From positions 1,178,001 through 1,242,000 of the forward strand of contig NC_012966.1 of assembly GCF_000027005.1 (NCBI RefSeq): a DNA stretch of 64,000 nt, in the 5' to 3' direction. Position 1 is the first letter of the stretch. Each line of letters begins with the position of its first letter. The translations under genes and the position numbers were made by a program. The notes under the pieces were generated by a model. It made no database searches. It was not told the origin of the DNA and saw only the letters and a list, made by a program, of their open reading frames with translations. This document shows, one piece after another, positions 54,792-64,000 of this stretch. This DNA is from Komagataella phaffii GS115 (Eukaryota > Ascomycota > Pichiomycetes > Pichiales > Pichiaceae).

Positions 54792-56990
54792 CTAATAGCT
54801 GGAATTGTCTACTTTTTTAAGAAAACCTGTAACTTTATTGATATCCATGTCTTCAGGCTCACTTTCCACTGCTTGTACAAGACTATCAAGTAATTCATCA
54901 ACTTTTTTCTCGTCAACACTCGTACAGAGGGCAACAACCCGCTTGAACTTGCTCTGGAGAATGGAGGACTTTGACTTCAAGTTTTCAAGAATTTCTACCA
55001 GCTTTGCCTCGTTTTCCTGGTATGCTTCAATACGAGCATTGAGTACTACTGACGGAGGCAGCTCCTGTAGATTAAAATTCTTGGCAACTAAAACTTGATA
55101 AATTTCTTCTTTGTCGATGTTGTCTTTGAGATTAGCTAGTACCTCTTCTCTTTTGTCCTCTGGCAAACTAGCAATCTTCGCCTCAATAGCATTGTATACT
55201 GGCAAGACAGTAAAAGGTTCATCAGCATCAAAATCTCCGACAAAACTTGTAAGGTTTGGCAGCTCTTGAGCATTAATCTTGAAGGAGTTTTCTTCATCAT
55301 TGATTGATTTCTCTATATTGGCCAGTTTAGACTTCAATTCCAAAAACGTGGCTTCAGTATCTTGTAAATGGTATAATTGGGATCTAGCCTTCGATAACCT
55401 TTGCGTAGAACTGCGCAAGGTTTCCTGGAGGGATTCTATATTCTTTGTCTTGGAGTTCAACTCCTGGTTGAAACTCGTTGACAGCGCTGATAACATAGTC
55501 TGTAAATCGTTGACAATCTTCGAGCTATTCTGCTTTGGAGCAGAAAAGGAAGGGGCGCTAGAAAATGATGCTGGGGGTAAAGAGGACTCTTTTGCTAACG
55601 ATATCCCATTGATATTTATCCCAAAATCCAAAGGTCTCAAGCCAGCTTTGTTTGGAACATTGGGATTAGCTCCTAGATCCAGTAATTGTTGTACAACAGT
55701 TTTGTTTCCAATACGAGCAGCAATATTTAGACAAGTGTCACCGTTCTTATCTTGAACATTCAACACTTGGCTCATGAACTTTCCAAGTGGCAAGTTCTGC
55801 TGGCCAGGCAAGAGAGCACCCTTCCTCACGATCCATTCTAGCAAAGTGCTTAAATAGTACTTGGAAGCAGAACTACGTCCTTTAATACCAGATGTTAAAG
55901 CGATGTGGTGTAAAATCGTTCGTCCCTGATAATCAAATATGGTGATCGCAGGGTATAGGAGATCCAGTATCTCTGAAAAGTTCCCTGCGTCAAAACTATT
56001 AGTAACCAGTATCGAGTGTACTAAGGCAGTCTCTCCCTCGACATTGCCTCTCAGCCTGTTAGCCTTATGTTTGACTAGCTCCCTGATGAGATAGGTTCTT
56101 CCCAGAGTTGCAGCCCAGTGGAGAGCAGTTTGACCCAAATCATCAAATGGAACATCTATACAAAGCTCGTCCAAATAATGTGGATCGTTACCCACTATGT
56201 CTATCAAGGATACTTCAGTATCCTTCGAAAGAAATATTGACATTATAACACTCTTAGATTTTTGCAAGTCGTAACCTCTGGGATTATTAGTCTCTGAGAT
56301 TGGCTTGAGTGCGTATGGAGCATCAGGGTTAGGGGCATTGATATCAAACGTAAACTGAGCACCTTCCGGTAAACTGGACGGATCTATGTTAGTTTTTGCG
56401 CGTTTCACTGGAGTTGTTAAGCTCTGATCTGCCAAGTCCATTGACACGTCGTGAACATTATCATTCTCGGTTAAAGTCGAGAATGCCCTGGTCATGACGG
56501 GGCTGTTAGTATTATTGTTATTAATGTTGCTTGAGGTATTATCAGTGCCGCCATTGAAGACTGCTGTATAGAAGCTTGGTTGGTCAGATTGATTTGAAGC
56601 TGTAGCCACCTGTGGAATATCTTTAGACAGTTCCGTTTCAATCTTATTCAGCAATGGATCTATGATGTCGTCAACTCTGAACGATTTTGAAAGTTCCAGA
56701 CAACGATCTTTGCCGATCCATTTACCTCGTAACAGTTCATTTTCTGTGTCCACAGTTTCAAACGGACCAGTTTCGATCACTGCCCTAATCTGTTCGCCCA
56801 AGTTTTTGCCAGTTGACCCATGCAATTTAACCAGCTTGCTGAAAGAGCTAACTTTGAGGGACAATGGTTCGCTAACGTATAAACGAAGAGAAGGGTCAAG
56901 TGTGACTTCAAAAAACTTCCCTGAATTATCAGGAATACGGGTTATACTGGTGATTTGAAGCGGTTGTGTGGATTGGTCGTTGGTGGTCAT
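54792..56990 (-). CDS. SWI6: Swi6-like cofactor of SBF/MBF
   Basis: The 732-residue protein has an APSES-related N-terminal domain (KFFEVTLDPSLRLYVSEPL, GKWIGKDRCLELSKSF). It lacks the VNATHIL-type helix of DNA-binding members, so it resembles Swi6 more than Mbp1 or Swi4. Ankyrin repeats occupy about 265-460 (DLGQTALHWAATLGRTYLIRE, GRTILHHIALTSG, NGDTCLNIAARIGNKTVVQQL, ANPNVPNKAGLRPLDFGI). A C-terminal coiled coil (about 490-690) would bind Swi4 or Mbp1. Swi6 with these partners drives G1/S transcription. PVKRAKT near 210 is a possible nuclear signal. Confidence 0.8.
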   Translation of the reverse strand: MTTNDQSTQPLQITSITRIPDNSGKFFEVTLDPSLRLYVSEPLSLKVSSFSKLVKLHGSTGKNLGEQIRAVIETGPFETVDTENELLRGKWIGKDRCLELSKSFRVDDIIDPLLNKIETELSKDIPQVATASNQSDQPSFYTAVFNGGTDNTSSNINNNNTNSPVMTRAFSTLTENDNVHDVSMDLADQSLTTPVKRAKTNIDPSSLPEGAQFTFDINAPNPDAPYALKPISETNNPRGYDLQKSKSVIMSIFLSKDTEVSLIDIVGNDPHYLDELCIDVPFDDLGQTALHWAATLGRTYLIRELVKHKANRLRGNVEGETALVHSILVTNSFDAGNFSEILDLLYPAITIFDYQGRTILHHIALTSGIKGRSSASKYYLSTLLEWIVRKGALLPGQQNLPLGKFMSQVLNVQDKNGDTCLNIAARIGNKTVVQQLLDLGANPNVPNKAGLRPLDFGININGISLAKESSLPPASFSSAPSFSAPKQNSSKIVNDLQTMLSALSTSFNQELNSKTKNIESLQETLRSSTQRLSKARSQLYHLQDTEATFLELKSKLANIEKSINDEENSFKINAQELPNLTSFVGDFDADEPFTVLPVYNAIEAKIASLPEDKREEVLANLKDNIDKEEIYQVLVAKNFNLQELPPSVVLNARIEAYQENEAKLVEILENLKSKSSILQSKFKRVVALCTSVDEKKVDELLDSLVQAVESEPEDMDINKVTGFLKKVDNSSY

Positions 56991-57312
56991 TTTGTAGTTT
57001 TACGGTGAGGGATTAGCCCTAATTTTCTTCCTGTAAGTGAGCTAAAGCTTCCTTTCAATTTGTTCACACAATATGGTCAGCAAGAGAAAGATATTTGATG
57101 GAGAGTGCGTTTACCTGCAAAGGCGTGGTGTGATAGAAGACGTGTGAGGTCGTTTCAAGCGTTCCTCAATAATGGAAACACATAAAATTCAATTTAGCGA
57201 ATATTAGAGCTATCAATCCAAGAGGGTTTAGTCTACTCCCCCCCCCCCCCCCCCCCCCTCCTTCCAAGTCCAACTTCCCACCTACTCTCAAGATCATTGC
57301 CTTTTCACACCA
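56991..57312. other. SWI6/VTA1 divergent promoter
   Basis: 322 bp between the two start codons. The dominant feature is the C homopolymer listed separately. No clear factor site is seen besides it. Confidence 0.45.
57238..57258. repeat. Poly-C homopolymer (21 C)
   Basis: An uninterrupted run of 21 C lies 54 bp before the VTA1 start codon, inside its probable core promoter or leader. It is exceptional in this AT-rich genome and likely unstable in length. Confidence 0.85.
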
Positions 57313-58398
57313 ATGTCAGAAATTCCTGAAATCCCGGAATCGATTTCCAAACTAGTGGGTCCTCTGCTGAAACGGGCGTCTGAAGTGAAACTTGTGGACC
57401 CTGCTGTGGCTTATTTTTGTCTACTCCATGCCGCTGAATCTATACTAAATAAAGGATTGCACCAAACATCCGATGAAGTGGCCAAGTTCGCCATGACGTT
57501 GTTGGATCTGGTTGAAAAAACGAAGTCCGAGGCTTCGGAAGATCTTTTGGAACTGTTCAATAACCAAGAAGCAGGATTCCTACACACAGAACAGTTTGCT
57601 GTGGCTGTCTTCAACAAGGCATTCTTGGACGTGCGAAATAAGACAACCACCAAGGCTACTATAGATAAATTCAGGGCAAGCTTGGTGTTTTTCGATTTGT
57701 TGAATCTTTGGGATTTTCCCTTATCTGATGAAACTCTTATGAAGGTTAAATATGCCAAATATCATGCTGCAAGAATCTTGAGAGCTTATAAAGCCGGTCA
57801 GGATCCTAATGATTACGTGCTAGACTCCCAATCCAATGATGATATTCAAGAGGAGTCAATTGATACCACTAATCAGAACAACCAGACTAAAGAAGATACC
57901 AAGCCTGTGTTGTCCATCAGTTCTCCGGAGCATTCTCCCGATCTCCAAGGAAAATCTCCTTCCCCAGATTTACCATCTCCTCCAAAGTTTATAAAAGACA
58001 ACCAGAACATTGTTGGTGACTCAGCCCTTCCTTCGGCTCCTACTTTTATCAAAGGCGATGACGCAATGTTTCCCAAGACACCATCGTTTATTGATGATTC
58101 CAACAACTCGAAAAAGACAGAAAACATTCCTGAAGAGGCTCGAGCCCCTTCAGCCCCAATAATCCCTAAATCTCCCACTGCAGTTAAACCTATGTCCAGT
58201 CCGGCTTTTCCTAAAACAAAGAAACAGTCTCATTTGGGTGCACAAGATATAAAGGAAATACTAGACACCGAGGAATCCATAACCAAAGCTCAAAAACACG
58301 CCAAGTATGCCATATCAGCATTGAACTACGAGGATATTTCCACTGCAACTAAAGAACTAGAGCTTGCTCTGAAGCTTCTAAAGTCGCTTAGTCAATAA
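57313..58398 (+). CDS. VTA1: Vta1, activator of the Vps4 ATPase
   Basis: The 361-residue protein promotes Vps4 assembly and activity in ESCRT-III disassembly at endosomes. The N-terminal tandem MIT-like domain is recognisable (VGPLLKRASEVKLVDPAVAYF, KATIDKFRASLVFFDLL, KYAKYHAARILRAYKAGQDP). The middle (about 175-310) is a Pro/Ser-rich linker with repeated PSAPTFIK-like and PSPPKFIK-like units. The C-terminal dimerisation helix pair (TKAQKHAKYAISALNYEDIS, then ALKLLKSL) binds Vps4. Length is close to S. cerevisiae Vta1 (330). It converges on BNI1 with 25 bp between stops. Confidence 0.92.
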   Translation: MSEIPEIPESISKLVGPLLKRASEVKLVDPAVAYFCLLHAAESILNKGLHQTSDEVAKFAMTLLDLVEKTKSEASEDLLELFNNQEAGFLHTEQFAVAVFNKAFLDVRNKTTTKATIDKFRASLVFFDLLNLWDFPLSDETLMKVKYAKYHAARILRAYKAGQDPNDYVLDSQSNDDIQEESIDTTNQNNQTKEDTKPVLSISSPEHSPDLQGKSPSPDLPSPPKFIKDNQNIVGDSALPSAPTFIKGDDAMFPKTPSFIDDSNNSKKTENIPEEARAPSAPIIPKSPTAVKPMSSPAFPKTKKQSHLGAQDIKEILDTEESITKAQKHAKYAISALNYEDISTATKELELALKLLKSLSQ

Positions 58399-58423
58399 GT
58401 GCATTTATTATATTAGTCGGTCA

Positions 58424-61400
58424 TTATATTGATTCTTCTCTAGCATCTTCGTAATTTTCTGATTGTGGAGTTTCCGTGAGTTGGTGATCACTATCAAGAG
58501 TAAAAGTCGACGATGACATTTTCAACTTACCTTGACCATCATCTGGTACCTCTGATTCGACCAACGATACTGCGCTGCTGTGCCTACTGTTGTCTTTGAG
58601 AGGACTAATGTTCTGCAGAGAGCTCTTTGAATCGTTTGAATTGCCTTCTCTTTCCTCCTGTAAACGGCGTGATCTTTGCATCTTCCTGTATTCCTGAGCG
58701 GATGTATGTCCAGACCCTTTGGTTTTCTCCGTTGTAGCATCAGAGTCCGAACGAATGCCTTTCAATAATGACATAGCTCGAGATTCAATGTCGTCTCCCT
58801 CACTGTTGTCGTGTACGGCATCAGCATTTTCAATTGAATCGTTAAGGGCGTCTTCACCGTCATAAGGTATTCCTAGAGAAGCCGAAGATAAAGAAACTGA
58901 GTTGACATTCTTCCTTGTCTCAGCAAGATTCCTTCTTGCTAATGCTCTTCTTCTAGCTGATTGAGGGTCTCCCCTTGTAGGACCAACGGCTTTAAGCTTT
59001 TTCAGCAAGTCATCTACCACATTATCCGAAACTGGACTTGCCGCGTCATCAGACACAGCAGCTACGACTTCACTTTTCTTTGGTGTTTCCATTAATTTCT
59101 TTCTCTGCTCATACAGTCTCTGCTCTTCCTCTCTTTGAATGTTCTCTCTAGAAGCTCTTTGGAAATCTGAAACAAAATCGGCAAACTTCTTGAAAAATGA
59201 GTTCTTTGCAAATTGGTCTGTGGCATCTTCTCCAAAAAAACTCATAAGTTTTTCAAAGTTATCGATCACAATTACAAGTTGATCATCCAGCAGATTACTC
59301 TTCCTTCTTGCTGTTGGCATTCTAGGGAGAACTTTGACAAGAACCCGGTCTTCGGGATGAAATTTTGATGACTCGCTTAGATTTCCAACCTCTAGAGAGG
59401 CATCCACATTCTTGATACTATTAATATACTCTTTACACTCTTGTTGAATTTGTTCCACAGGTATTTTAGATGCATCAACACATGGCTTGAGCTCGTCTAT
59501 AAATGCTGTAAGTTCAGGATACGAGGTTCGAACAACTTTCTCCACATAGTGAAGAAATGTCATTGAGTTTTTGTCGTCTTTCATGAATGAAAGCCTTTGC
59601 AAAGTGTTCAATTTGAAACCTTGAGCTTGCTTTGAAGTGTCATTCATGTAGTTACCCACAGCAAGAATAATGTCCAAAATTTGCTTTAAATAGGTGGAAT
59701 TAGTCAGCGCATCGGTGGCAGCCTCAATCAGATTCAACTTCTGAACGAGATCCTGATAATCTTTCTCGTATGTGGTTATTACGTTCAGAGCTCGGATTCT
59801 AGACTTCCAATAATGCTGTAGATTGTAAACCAATTCCAAATAGACTCTATCAGCTCGTTTCAGTTCGTTTGCATCTTTTTCAGGTTGCTTTCTCTCGCCA
59901 GTTGTCCAATCCGTGCTATACGGCTCCAAATTACGGGCCAATGTGGTAGGAATTTCCACTAACTCCTGACCTCCCAAGAATTCAAGTACGTGCGAATTTT
60001 GCATAACATCGTGATCACATCGAAGAAGTTTTAGCACTAGTTCTTCGTCACTTAGGTTGTTGAAAACATGTAGATTAATTTCGAATCGATGATAAATATC
60101 CCTTTGAAGGAAAGTTATCTTGTCAGCATCGTTTTTCTTTCGTCCGGTGAGTTTCTTTATTTCTCTAGCGGCGAAAATGTTTTCAACTTCATCAAATACA
60201 CCTTTGGCTAAAAGCTCCTTCACAAATTCCGAATAGCCAGTATTTTCCCAAAAGGAACCATTGGTATCATCAATTTTTTCCCAATGTAGCTGTTTAAGTT
60301 TCTTTGTGGGTCTAGGGATATCAGCAAAGGGTGAAGATGGTAAAAATGGTGAGGGTACCGGAGAAGGGGAGTCCCCTTTCATCAATAAAGGAGGCGCCAT
60401 GGGAGGCGGTGGAGGTGCTAGTGGAACTGATCCTTTAATATCCGGAAGAGGGGGTGGTGGTGGTGGAGGAGCTGCCCCACCTGCGATGTTGGAAGGAAGA
60501 GGAGGGGGAGAGGGGGGTGGAGGCGCTTTATCGGCGACCAATGGACCTTTCTTCTTCGGACTAGCAACTTTTTCGTCTTCCGATAAGATGATACTTTTGT
60601 CAGTAGCATTCAGCTCTTCTGATGGTGGGTGAGATATTGAAGTTGGAGCACTATTAACATCTTTGTGTTCCCTTTTAGTCTCTATTATTGCATCAGAATC
60701 ATCATTTTCTGATGATGAATGGGACTGATCAGTACTTCTCTTCAAATTCTTGTGTCTTCGCATTTTGTGATTAACTTCCAAATTAAAGTTGGATGCATAG
60801 TCAGAGTCAGAATCAGGATCTTCAATTGTTGACGTTTTAGCAACTTTGGAAGATAGTTCTGAGAGAAATTTGGGATTCATGCCCTTAGACTTGATGGTTT
60901 CAACAGTTGTTGGAGCATTAGAATTTACCTCCAAATCCATAGACGAAGCTTGCTTTACTTTACCACTGGTGTATTTGGCCTCGATCTCCGAATAATCCAG
61001 TCTATAACTTCCTCTTCTAGAGCTTGGAGTTGAACTATAAATACTGGCCAAATCAGAGCGCCTCCTGGATAGACGTTTCTTATTATCCGTAAGATCAAGC
61101 TTGTTAGAAAGCTCAGAGCTTATATTTTCGACTTCATCCATCGTTCGGATCAAACGTTCATTGAACTTAGGGTCCATTGTGTAACCTTCGGACTCACTAT
61201 CTGGAGGTAATGAAAAATCGATATTGAGATCTTTGAACTGTTTTTGGAGGGTCTGTAATCTTTCCATAGCTAGCATCTTTTCCTTCTTATAAAGATCTTT
61301 CTGTGACAAATCAGCTTGATACTTCATTACATCATTCGAGTCCTTTTGAAGCAGGTATAATTTCTGACGTAGTTGTTCTAACTTCTCAAGATCATCAAGT

Positions 61401-63826
61401 TTTGGAGGTCGGGATGGTGGTAAGGGCGATCCCTGTTTTTGATCATTGTCCAAAAATTCTGTCATTTCAAGCTCCTTGGCCTCTCTTTCAATGTCTTCCA
61501 TTTGATTTCGAAGGCTTCTTAACTTTTTACTAGGTTCCACAATACCACCGTATTTTCTGGATTCTGTTTTGTATTCAATTTGTTTCTTTTCCAATTGCTG
61601 TAATAAGCGGCTCTTTAGTCTATCATCCTTAGCCCCAACTGGCTCAGTATTGCTATGCTCAAGGGCTTGTTTTTCTTTCAAACTGTTAAGAGTAATCAAA
61701 AGTTCTCTTATTTCCAACTCCTGTTCTTGCTTCTCAACCATTCTGAGTCGCCTAGCCTCTCTTAGATCACTCATTATTTGCTCGTTCTGCCGCCTTTGCT
61801 TACTCAATATGACTTCTTGTTCCAGTAACTCCTGTTTAAGCTGATCTACAAGCCCGTCACTACCCATGCTCATCTGTCGGATGAGTTCATCTCTTTCCGC
61901 AATGGCTTCTTCAGCTTTCTTCGTAGCCTCTCTTGCTTCCATAATGGCTTTGCGGGCTACATCATCAGTTTGGAGAGAAGAGAACAACCGATTAATTGTT
62001 ATATTGAGTGCAGTTTCGTCATTTGAGGCAGCTGCAGCAGCCATGGAAACATTTGAAACCAAGCGATCAATTAGCTTGAGTGTTCTATTCAAGCCTTTGC
62101 CTGTATCCGCTTTTTCAGAGTCGAGCTGGTTCATGAATAGGTTTTGCATCATAGATTTGATATAACGTTGAGTCTCACTATCTTGATTTTTCTCCCAAAT
62201 GACCTTTACAAGAGACACAGGATCGTTCAGATCAACGTTCTTGTCTTCTAACGTATCTAATTGCAATAATTGTTGATGGTCTTGAGCTTCATAATCAAAA
62301 AACTTTTCAATTTGATCGTTAATTATTTCATTACCAAAGTCTCTCAAATAATCGAATATGTCTAATAAATGTGCGTTTTTGAAAGAATTTCTAGTATTCA
62401 TTCTTTTTCGTATATCCGGCTCCAACTGGATTAAAGAATTGATCAATATCATGGAAGATACAAAGAATTCTACAACGGAGTTTTCACTCGAATTAGATAG
62501 CTCTTTATACTCTTCAGATGCACCAACTTTGGAACCCATCTTACCTCTACCTTCTAAAGTTCTTAGGATGGAATAAAGAAATCCTTCGTACCTCATTTTG
62601 CTGTAGTCTGATAGAGTTAGGTCTATATAACTGGAATCAGACGATGTAGTTGATTGTGCACTCGAAGTAACCTTTTTCTTCGAGTTCCTTTGTAGCTGCG
62701 CTTGGTGCTTTAAATGAAAGTTATTTCCGATCCTTTGCGTGAATGCTTCCCAGACTTGTTCATAGCCAGAAATGTATCCATATTCTGTGTTCAATCGCCA
62801 ATTTGAAAGAAAGGCAAGCATATCTGCTGCAAGCTTCTTATTGGCGGCTCTTGTAGAGAACAGTGCACCAAACACAGTAGAAGAAAAGATTTTTGATTCT
62901 ATGGCAGCTCTGCCTCCTATATCAGATGCATTCAGTGATGCCCTTAGACATCGCAGGAGTATAGACTCTTTCTCTAACAATGAATTATATTCCTCAGTGG
63001 CATTAGTGAACATTACAGGCGTACTCTTGCTGGACATTAAAGGAGAAGTCTTGTATAGCTGGCCAAGAACGTTCCCCAATGCGACCATACCTTGAGCTTT
63101 GAGAAATTTTTTCACCCATTGCATAGGTTCTGTTCTTAAAGAAACCCACAAATTGCTCAGTTCATTGACATGAATGGTGTTGGAAATGATCTTACGAACG
63201 TAATACTCCGGAGTCAAAAGTATACCATCTTTGTCCAACTCGGGAGTAACTAATGTTATTGGATTTATAGCGCTGGTGGGGTTCTTTAGAGCTAACTGCT
63301 GTTCATAGTATTGTTTTTGGTGCGTTTGATACCTCTGGTTTTTCTTGTATTCTGCGATCTGATCTTGAGCAACCAGTGTCCATTTTTTATCAACACTATA
63401 ATCTGCCAATTCCTGACGGGCACTTGAAGGCAGATTCTTGAAATCTCTCTGGTCCATCAATATGCTAAACAGTCTTTCAACCTCGGTGTCAGAGGGACGT
63501 TCCGGTTGGTAAGAATCCTTAGACGGAGCTGCCCAATTTTTCGTACCAGAGGAGTAACGTGTTGAGGATGTATTGGCGGAATAAACCGAGTCTGTGTTAG
63601 TATGTACAGAGCGTAGGTCACTATCATACATTCCAGAGAGGATGGAATTCTTTCGGGAAAAATCATTGGTGGGGGTTCTCTGGTGGGACAATTGAGACAT
63701 GGAATTGGCAGTGGAAAATGATGACGCAACACCACCCTTACCTGTAAGCTTTGGATCAGGATTAGGGTCGGCTTTGGACTTCATCTTCATCCAGCCAAAA
63801 CGCTTTGTAGTAGATTCGTTCGACAT
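58424..63826 (-). CDS. BNI1: Formin Bni1
   Basis: The 1800-residue formin nucleates and elongates actin cables at bud tip and neck. The Rho-binding and FH3 regions occupy about 80-500 (ERLFSILMDQRDFKNLPSSA). A coiled coil lies at about 640-900. The FH1 domain at about 1100-1160 has three proline tracts ([29 protein letters not shown]) for profilin-actin. The FH2 domain at about 1165-1570 opens KKLKQLHWEKID and includes ILAVGNYMND. A DAD-like autoinhibitory motif (VDDLLKKLKAVG then RRRALARR) lies near 1605-1640. Layout and size favour Bni1 over Bnr1. The complete gene lies in the window. Confidence 0.93.
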   Translation of the reverse strand: MSNESTTKRFGWMKMKSKADPNPDPKLTGKGGVASSFSTANSMSQLSHQRTPTNDFSRKNSILSGMYDSDLRSVHTNTDSVYSANTSSTRYSSGTKNWAAPSKDSYQPERPSDTEVERLFSILMDQRDFKNLPSSARQELADYSVDKKWTLVAQDQIAEYKKNQRYQTHQKQYYEQQLALKNPTSAINPITLVTPELDKDGILLTPEYYVRKIISNTIHVNELSNLWVSLRTEPMQWVKKFLKAQGMVALGNVLGQLYKTSPLMSSKSTPVMFTNATEEYNSLLEKESILLRCLRASLNASDIGGRAAIESKIFSSTVFGALFSTRAANKKLAADMLAFLSNWRLNTEYGYISGYEQVWEAFTQRIGNNFHLKHQAQLQRNSKKKVTSSAQSTTSSDSSYIDLTLSDYSKMRYEGFLYSILRTLEGRGKMGSKVGASEEYKELSNSSENSVVEFFVSSMILINSLIQLEPDIRKRMNTRNSFKNAHLLDIFDYLRDFGNEIINDQIEKFFDYEAQDHQQLLQLDTLEDKNVDLNDPVSLVKVIWEKNQDSETQRYIKSMMQNLFMNQLDSEKADTGKGLNRTLKLIDRLVSNVSMAAAAASNDETALNITINRLFSSLQTDDVARKAIMEAREATKKAEEAIAERDELIRQMSMGSDGLVDQLKQELLEQEVILSKQRRQNEQIMSDLREARRLRMVEKQEQELEIRELLITLNSLKEKQALEHSNTEPVGAKDDRLKSRLLQQLEKKQIEYKTESRKYGGIVEPSKKLRSLRNQMEDIEREAKELEMTEFLDNDQKQGSPLPPSRPPKLDDLEKLEQLRQKLYLLQKDSNDVMKYQADLSQKDLYKKEKMLAMERLQTLQKQFKDLNIDFSLPPDSESEGYTMDPKFNERLIRTMDEVENISSELSNKLDLTDNKKRLSRRRSDLASIYSSTPSSRRGSYRLDYSEIEAKYTSGKVKQASSMDLEVNSNAPTTVETIKSKGMNPKFLSELSSKVAKTSTIEDPDSDSDYASNFNLEVNHKMRRHKNLKRSTDQSHSSSENDDSDAIIETKREHKDVNSAPTSISHPPSEELNATDKSIILSEDEKVASPKKKGPLVADKAPPPPSPPPLPSNIAGGAAPPPPPPPLPDIKGSVPLAPPPPPMAPPLLMKGDSPSPVPSPFLPSSPFADIPRPTKKLKQLHWEKIDDTNGSFWENTGYSEFVKELLAKGVFDEVENIFAAREIKKLTGRKKNDADKITFLQRDIYHRFEINLHVFNNLSDEELVLKLLRCDHDVMQNSHVLEFLGGQELVEIPTTLARNLEPYSTDWTTGERKQPEKDANELKRADRVYLELVYNLQHYWKSRIRALNVITTYEKDYQDLVQKLNLIEAATDALTNSTYLKQILDIILAVGNYMNDTSKQAQGFKLNTLQRLSFMKDDKNSMTFLHYVEKVVRTSYPELTAFIDELKPCVDASKIPVEQIQQECKEYINSIKNVDASLEVGNLSESSKFHPEDRVLVKVLPRMPTARRKSNLLDDQLVIVIDNFEKLMSFFGEDATDQFAKNSFFKKFADFVSDFQRASRENIQREEEQRLYEQRKKLMETPKKSEVVAAVSDDAASPVSDNVVDDLLKKLKAVGPTRGDPQSARRRALARRNLAETRKNVNSVSLSSASLGIPYDGEDALNDSIENADAVHDNSEGDDIESRAMSLLKGIRSDSDATTEKTKGSGHTSAQEYRKMQRSRRLQEEREGNSNDSKSSLQNISPLKDNSRHSSAVSLVESEVPDDGQGKLKMSSSTFTLDSDHQLTETPQSENYEDAREESI

Positions 63827-64000
63827 GTGTACACAAGATGATTCACGTGAAATAGGCCAATAGTAAGTAAACTGAACCTTCCCAGTGTTGGACGAATCTT
63901 CTTTCCAGTAGTAGAAGACTTGGATTGAATAGCGTTTTGCTATGAGTTGTGCGTTATTCCTGTGATGCTGAACGTATTCAATCTAAGGTTAGATTCTGTC
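63827..64000. other. Upstream region of BNI1, cut by the window edge
   Basis: 174 bp remain. CACGTG at 63844-63849 lies 18 bp from the BNI1 start. No neighbouring gene is visible before the edge. Confidence 0.4.

Overview
The window is nuclear DNA from a budding yeast, most likely Komagataella (the methylotroph long called Pichia pastoris). The evidence is a compact gene layout, short GTAAGT/TACTAAC-type introns, yeast-type tRNA genes, and genes typical of that genus: a very long Sec12 with an acidic lumenal domain, a 267-residue Pex17-like peroxin and a secreted lysyl-oxidase-type copper amine oxidase. I cannot separate K. phaffii from K. pastoris by eye. All homology calls rest on recognising protein sequence and motifs; no search was run.

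Layout. 0-8 kb: tail of a gene, a B-type cyclin, an unknown ORF broken by one in-frame amber codon, an ankyrin protein, SEC12, and a two-intron gene for V-ATPase subunit f. 8-20 kb: a SNF2 ATPase overlapping MKT1 tail to tail, OST3, SNN1, MSS2, tRNA-Glu, ADE12, CCZ1 and EFM4. 20-30 kb: YRB2, a kinesin with altered switch motifs, class I myosin and the iron permease FTR1. 30-38 kb: a T5orf172/GIY-YIG-like protein, the amine oxidase, tRNA-Asn, PEX17, alpha-tubulin and glucokinase. 38-50 kb: an Svl3/Pam1-like gene whose first exon lies behind a 53-nt intron, an AreA/Gln3/Gat1-type GATA factor, HSP12, SIC1, RGD2, an Rdx (SelW-like) protein, an Mps2-like membrane protein and an unknown protein. 50-64 kb: a Fus1-like SH3 membrane protein with pheromone-response-like sites, CAF120, SWI6, VTA1 and the formin BNI1.

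The genes do not form a cluster. Several share cell biology: cell cycle (cyclin B, Sic1, Swi6), actin and polarity (myosin I, formin, RhoGAP, Fus1) and membrane traffic (Sec12, Ccz1, Vta1, Pex17). Convergent pairs are packed very tightly, with 10-45 bp between most stop codons and one 7-bp overlap.

I found no convincing new multi-gene system. The strongest items to follow up are the amber-interrupted ORF at 2127-2756, two spliced genes missed by simple ORF calling (7547-7942 and 38825-40449), the kinesin lacking the switch II glycine, and several perfect palindromes or inverted repeats in divergent promoters.
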